This document shows, one piece after another, positions 59,601 to 64,000 of a DNA stretch of 64,000 bases. The DNA is from Triatoma infestans (lineage: Eukaryota > Arthropoda > Insecta > Hemiptera > Reduviidae): positions 1 through 64,000 of the forward strand of contig JAAEAF010000672.1 of assembly GCA_011037195.1 (NCBI GenBank), read 5' to 3'. Made by a program: the position numbers and the translations under genes. Under the pieces are notes generated by a model, which had not been told where the DNA came from, ran no database searches, and saw nothing but the letters and a program-made list of their open reading frames with translations. Every line of letters starts with the position of its first letter. Position 1 is the first letter of the stretch.

Positions 59601-62600
59601 TTTTAAAAATAAAAAGTTTCTTCTTTGGCCTAGCCAACTAATTTTTTGCTTGTGAGAACTTTTTATTAATGAGAATTAGATTTTGCCTAATGACAAAAAA
59701 TATTTCAGTGCGCCAGAATGGTTCAGAAACATTTCCAAGAAAAAGAAGCTCTAGCTCAAAAAGCTGTTAAAGCACAAGAAATGCAGTTGAAGAGGATCGC
59801 GGGCTTTATAGCAAGGGAAGTGAAACAGTTTTGGAGTAATGTGGAAAAGGTAAATTGTGATGAGCTATTATGGTGACTCATATGTGTAACTCTGATACAG
59901 TTGAAATGATAGAAGTGTAGCGGAAGTGGTTATAAAAAACATTCATTATAGATAGTCAATCAGTAAAGTGGACAACCTTAATGTGTGTGTGGGCGAGATA
60001 TTGTTTGCCCGTGGGTCTGCTAAATGCAAGTAGCATATCTGGTGAATGTTAACGTATGTCACTATAGACTTTGTCCATGCTGTTAGGCTATATCCCTACA
60101 TAGCCCGGTCCATTCCTGCCCTCCACCACATGGAGAAGTGGAAAAATATTCAAAAATATTAGCCATTATCGATGGCGTGTTAGTAGCCAAACTGTTATGA
60201 ATGTTCTGTTAGTGATAATTCTTATTGTATTTTTTTTTTTTAATTTAAATTAATTCAAGCAATGAATATTTTGCAGCTTGTAGAGTTCAAACAACAAACT
60301 CGTTTAGAAGAGAAACGTAAAAAAGCGTTAGATCAGCATTTAAGCTTTATTGTAGATCAGACAGAGAAATATTCAAGTTTAGTGGCAGAAAGTATGAATA
60401 CTTCTAGGCCAACATCACCCAGACATCATTCAGACGGTAAGTGAAACAATATTATATAAATCGATTGTAATATATAATACCATATATTGTGATATTCTAT
60501 ACTTATGCGGAATAAAATCATGTATGTTATTAATTTTAAGAAATTTAGCTGATGTATTTAAAACAAATTTTTCAATTAATAAATTAATATTTCTACCGAT
60601 GGCTGGGCGTTAGAGAAAGAAAGTCTGCTCCTCTAAGTAAGCCAATTAAAACAGGCCCTCTGCCTCGGTCCACATGTTCTGCTTAATGTGTGTGTGGGCG
60701 AAAACATGGCTCTAGAAGACCTCGCTAATAGACCTGAGAGAAACGCAGTCATATTTATCGATCTCAGGCGGACTTTATTTCCCTACATCGGTTACGGTTA
60801 GTGAGTAAATCCCTTCCTTGCAATCACCCTGCTCGAGGCTGAGTGCAAGGAAACAGTAGCCAGATTAATTGTTAGGGGTAGAAATGTCGTCCTCTAATAA
60901 GTTCCATCATAGTGCGGCCTGCTCGGAAACGAACAGGCAGACTGATTAGCCAAGGCAGGGATGCAGACGGTTCCTCTAGCTCAGCCTTTGAAGTTCCCAT
61001 CTGTCAGCAATCTAATTAGAATTTTGGACATAAGATTTTAATATAAGATAAGGTAAGATTTTTATTAAACTTTTTTTTACGAGCATGCATCTGGTAAGAG
61101 CTGGCAGTTGCTTTGATTTGATAGAATCCCGCCCATTTGCTAAGAGCGGTAGGAGTAGCCGCCTTCCGCATGACCACAGGCCATGAATATCTGCAGAAAC
61201 ATTTGCATAGGATAGGAGTCGCTGCTCCCCTCTCTGCCCGTTGTGGCACTTAAACATCGATGTTACTAGGGAGACTTAGCTCTCTGCCCAGGACTTGCAG
61301 ATGTTCCCCTCCCTTCTACAGATAGTTGCTTGGAGCATGCGACAATATACTGAGGTGCTTGCCGAAGAATGGCCGAAAGGCTAGAGGCGGGCATTGGTAA
61401 GAAACGAATGTATATTCTTTAAAAGTAGCTTTAATTAAAAACGTCATCCAAATGTTCCAGTTGAATTTGAACCAGAAGGATCATCGGATGATGATGAAGA
61501 AACTATTGCAAAAGAGGAAGCTTTATCAGCTGCTAACAAAGAAGCGGTCAGTGAGGAAATAGATGCTTTAAAAAGAGAAAGTGAATTACCATTAGAAGAT
61601 CTTCTATCTGATTATCTCTCTAAGAGGGACAAATTAGACATACAATCAAATGATTCAAATGATGTAATTTTTTTTTTAACCTTTATAAAACTAACACATT
61701 ATATTTTGCACTTAAAATTAATAATAATGAACTATTTTAAATTTTATTTACCATTGCAGGAAGAGTTTAAAGCATCTGATAATGATTCCAATGATGATGA
61801 GGAAACAATCCAGGAACAAGAACAGCAAGAAGGTTCAGCTGATCATGAAGAGGAAATAAATGATTTAAAGGTTGTGATTTGCAAATTAACATTTATGGAG
61901 GATGGATGCTCTTTTACCCTTCATCTTTGTGCAGGGCTTCTTGACTATCTTTAAACTTTGTTCTCTTTTTCCATATGGCTAATATATATCATCTCTATCC
62001 TAACTATGAATGACTCACATATATTCTAGCTGCTACTCACTGATCAAAAAAAAAGAAGCGTCAATACTATTTTTCAATTTATTTTCACATATTTTTTACA
62101 TTATTATTAGTTGAATTCTTTGATGATGATGTTTTCAACTGCTTATTTTTAGGAGCGGTTTGTTTATAAGCTTCTGGGAACTTTTTTTTTAATGTGTCAC
62201 ACGCTGTTTTTAACGCCTGGTGCCTTCTGAGCAATTTCATATGTCTTTTTGAATGGTGTTTTACTATAGATAATTCATAGATTTTTAATCCCCAGTTTTC
62301 AATATACACAGATGTATTTATTTAACAATAATAATACATTATTAAAGTTCCCAAAACATTCTACGATAAAAATTGGGTAATTTGGGTATAATAGGGAAAT
62401 TTTAGATGAAAATTGATAAGAACAGGTAAGAAAAGGCTTGTGACTGAAAGGTTCCAGTTCTTTTATGCTTAACTCCTTATTATGTAAAAAAAAAAAAAAT
62501 ACTGAGTTCTGGCACCACAAAGATTATTGAAGTTGATAAAACATATATTTTAACTTTATAAAATATCTTCTTTTTCGCAAGACTGAAGGAGAAATGAGTC

Positions 62601-64000
62601 TAGAACAACTTCGTATGAAGTACTTACCAGCTGAGAGCACAAATGCTGTTTATTATGAAAAAGGTAAATATACTCGTTAATTCATAATTTGTTGTGTGCC
62701 ATACACAAAGTTTCCGAAAAGGAAATTCAACTTTTTTATGTAAAATTTGAAAGGTATTCGCAAAAACGGTACTAGTGAAAGAAGTGATGATAGTAAAGTG
62801 GTTGAAGAAGAAGTGGAGATAGATGAAAATGATGGTGAGGGTGAGGATGCTGAATATGAAGAAGATTCAGAGGATGATGATTTAGAAGAGAGTAGTGATA
62901 ATGAACAGGAAGAAGATTCTGTTTTGAAAACCTTGCTTAATGATGCAACTAGTGTAAGTCTCTTTTTTCTTTAAAGTTCGCAGCTAGAACCTTTAAAGGC
63001 TCTTTACACGTAAACAAAATCATTTGACCAAATAGAATGCAATGACATTCTGATAATGATTGAATTTGTATTTATTCCTCTAGGATGAACAAAAAGATAA
63101 AGAAATTAATGATGTAGCAGCCATAGCCCAAAGCTTACAACCAAAAGGAAACACTCTATCATCCACTAGCGTCAGTATAATCTTATCTGTTATGAAAATT
63201 TTTAAAATAAAGAATTATTAAGCCAATTTAATTACAAATCATTTGAGATGCTCGGAAAAGATAATCCCCACTTTCATGAAAAGGTTACTAGGTTACTGCG
63301 TGGTGGCTTTTGATAAGAAAATTCGGAGCTTAGGTCCCTTCTTTTCAAAGAATCGGAACTTTAGTGCAATTAGGCGTTCACTGTATCTGAATAGCATAAG
63401 TTATGTATATGTATCCTACTTTTCACCACAGTACCTAAGTGTTCATCGATTAAGTTTATTAATTTCATATTTCCCCAGAGTTATTTTACGGTTCTGCTCC
63501 CGAATCGGTAGAGGGAGTGGCTTTAAAGTCAAATCCATGAAAAGCTAAAAGAAATCTATTACGGCTCCCTAGGTATCGAACCTAAATGGTTCGATACCTA
63601 GGAGATCTTAAATAGATGCAATGTGATCGACTGATAATGTATAATGGGTGAGTCTCAATAATAGTTGCATACACATCAAGTGCAACAATTGCCTCTGCAA
63701 GTACTAAGTGTTGAGTGATGTTCGTGTTATTAGGCTGGGAAACTTACAGGGACGCCCTGAGTAACAGCTTAATCCATTACTTCTTATGGGAGTTCTGATC
63801 AGCAGGAGCCAAAGAAAACCAAACATATTGCGTTATTCGAGTTTAAAACAGAGAGCAGTTGCGTCACAGATATTGTTGCTTGAAAGTGAATTAGCTTGAC
63901 CATATTTTACAGATTTATAATAAAAATTTATGCTTTCGTTCACAGGTAGTTACTAAAGTTCCTTTCCTACTGAAACATCCACTAAGAGAATATCAGCATA
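56656..64000 (+). CDS. dom: Domino/p400/SRCAP-type chromatin remodeller, N-terminal part
   Basis: Twelve exons: 56656-56757, 56897-57374, 58403-58578, 58672-58857, 59709-59849, 60277-60436, 61461-61663, 61760-61870, 62582-62663, 62754-62953, 63084-63170 and 63946 to the window end. They give 660 residues in one frame. An HSA domain (about residues 253-400; 'LPKLHELPRAKAHWDYLIEE', 'QERKWKKAAAKK', 'IAREVKQFW') would bind actin and actin-related proteins. Long acidic stretches follow (about 415-630). The last exon reads VPFLLKHPLREYQH, the entry to the SNF2 ATPase. The family exchanges H2A variants in the SWR1/Tip60 complexes. The donor after exon 11 is the weaker GTCAGT. The gene is cut by the window edge. 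Confidence 0.9.
58880..59660 (+). mobile_element. Penelope-like element remnant with GIY-YIG fragment
   Basis: A coding remnant at about 59030-59250 reads NTVYSILCTAQKSNAFYII followed by RKRLRQYELDIANK, matching the GIY-YIG endonuclease at the C terminus of Penelope-like proteins, with damage at the second motif (YII for YIG). About 300 bp downstream lies the family 3 terminus with a hammerhead-like hairpin (GGACACC...GGTGTCC, GAAACGTCGAATAAA, about 59560-59595). The segment at 58893-58935 is an inverted copy of the right end (AGCAAAAAATTAGTTGG). It lies in intron 4 of the Domino-type gene. Confidence 0.72.
60600..61400 (+). pseudogene. LINE RNase H fragment
   Basis: GC-richer than its surroundings. 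Around 60915-60975 the plus strand reads GLLGNEQAD, a stop, then LAKAGMQ, the conserved late motif of the RNase H domain in LINE polyproteins. Flanking text is frameshifted. Reverse transcriptase parts were not recognised. It occupies intron 6 of the Domino-type gene; a smaller GC-rich patch at 60000-60150 may belong to the same insertion history. Confidence 0.55.
62085..62309 (-). other. Unidentified basic open frame inside a Domino intron
   Basis: A 74-codon minus-strand frame with a helical, basic central part (KRHMKLLRRHQALKTACDTL, then KKKFPEAYKQ) and a Ser/Asn/Lys-rich end. Its composition looks more protein-like than neighbouring chance frames. No splice partner, promoter or repeat ends were seen. 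It could be the last exon of a nested gene, a retrocopy, or chance. Confidence 0.3.

Noticed and set aside
59850..59900. Box C/D snoRNA in a Domino intron (GTGATGA ... CTGA)
   Set aside because: The boxes are only ~40 nt apart and sit at the 5' splice site, unlike the 67-71 nt spacing of the accepted set.

Overview
The window is AT-rich animal nuclear DNA with short coding exons, canonical GT-AG introns and many dispersed retroelements. Every recognisable protein fits an arthropod, most likely an insect; the species cannot be named from the sequence.

Layout. (1) 505-10771, + strand: a methionine-R-sulfoxide reductase B gene in three coding exons, with a 9.3 kb second coding intron full of repeats. 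(2) 10772-18840: intergenic DNA with a tRNA-like SINE, a Jockey-like LINE 3' fragment and a palindromic hammerhead-bearing element. (3) 18840-21287, +: ribosomal protein L8 (uL2), complete in six coding exons. (4) about 21470-23630, +: a non-coding snoRNA host gene; five box C/D snoRNA candidates lie one per intron, each 68-78 nt upstream of a 3' splice site. Three share one guide and two share another. (5) 26828-38350, +: a secreted carboxylesterase-fold protein of 739 aa in 11 exons that has lost its catalytic serine and ends in a Gly-rich tail. (6) 38351-46379: intergenic DNA with an internally deleted BEL/Pao LTR retrotransposon that carries a nested SINE and a nested palindromic element. 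(7) 46380-52285, - strand: a PELP1/RIX1-type ribosome-biogenesis protein of 783 aa in 12 exons. (8) 52801-54312, +: a TMEM17-like transition-zone membrane protein (first exon not found), divergent from PELP1. (9) 56656-64000, +: the N-terminal part of a Domino/p400/SRCAP-type SWI2/SNF2 remodeller (HSA domain and acidic region), cut by the window end just as the ATPase begins.

RpL8, the snoRNA host gene and PELP1 all serve ribosome production. Their proximity is worth noting but may be chance.

The most interesting material is the repeat landscape. Several unrelated-looking repeat families share one architecture: inverted arms, each carrying a hammerhead-ribozyme-like core, flanked by variable 7-17 bp target-site duplications. 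One copy also keeps the degraded GIY-YIG endonuclease of a Penelope-like element, which links these palindromes to that retroelement class. A 435 bp miniature LTR element (TRIM) with complete structural signals sits in an intron of the esterase-like gene.
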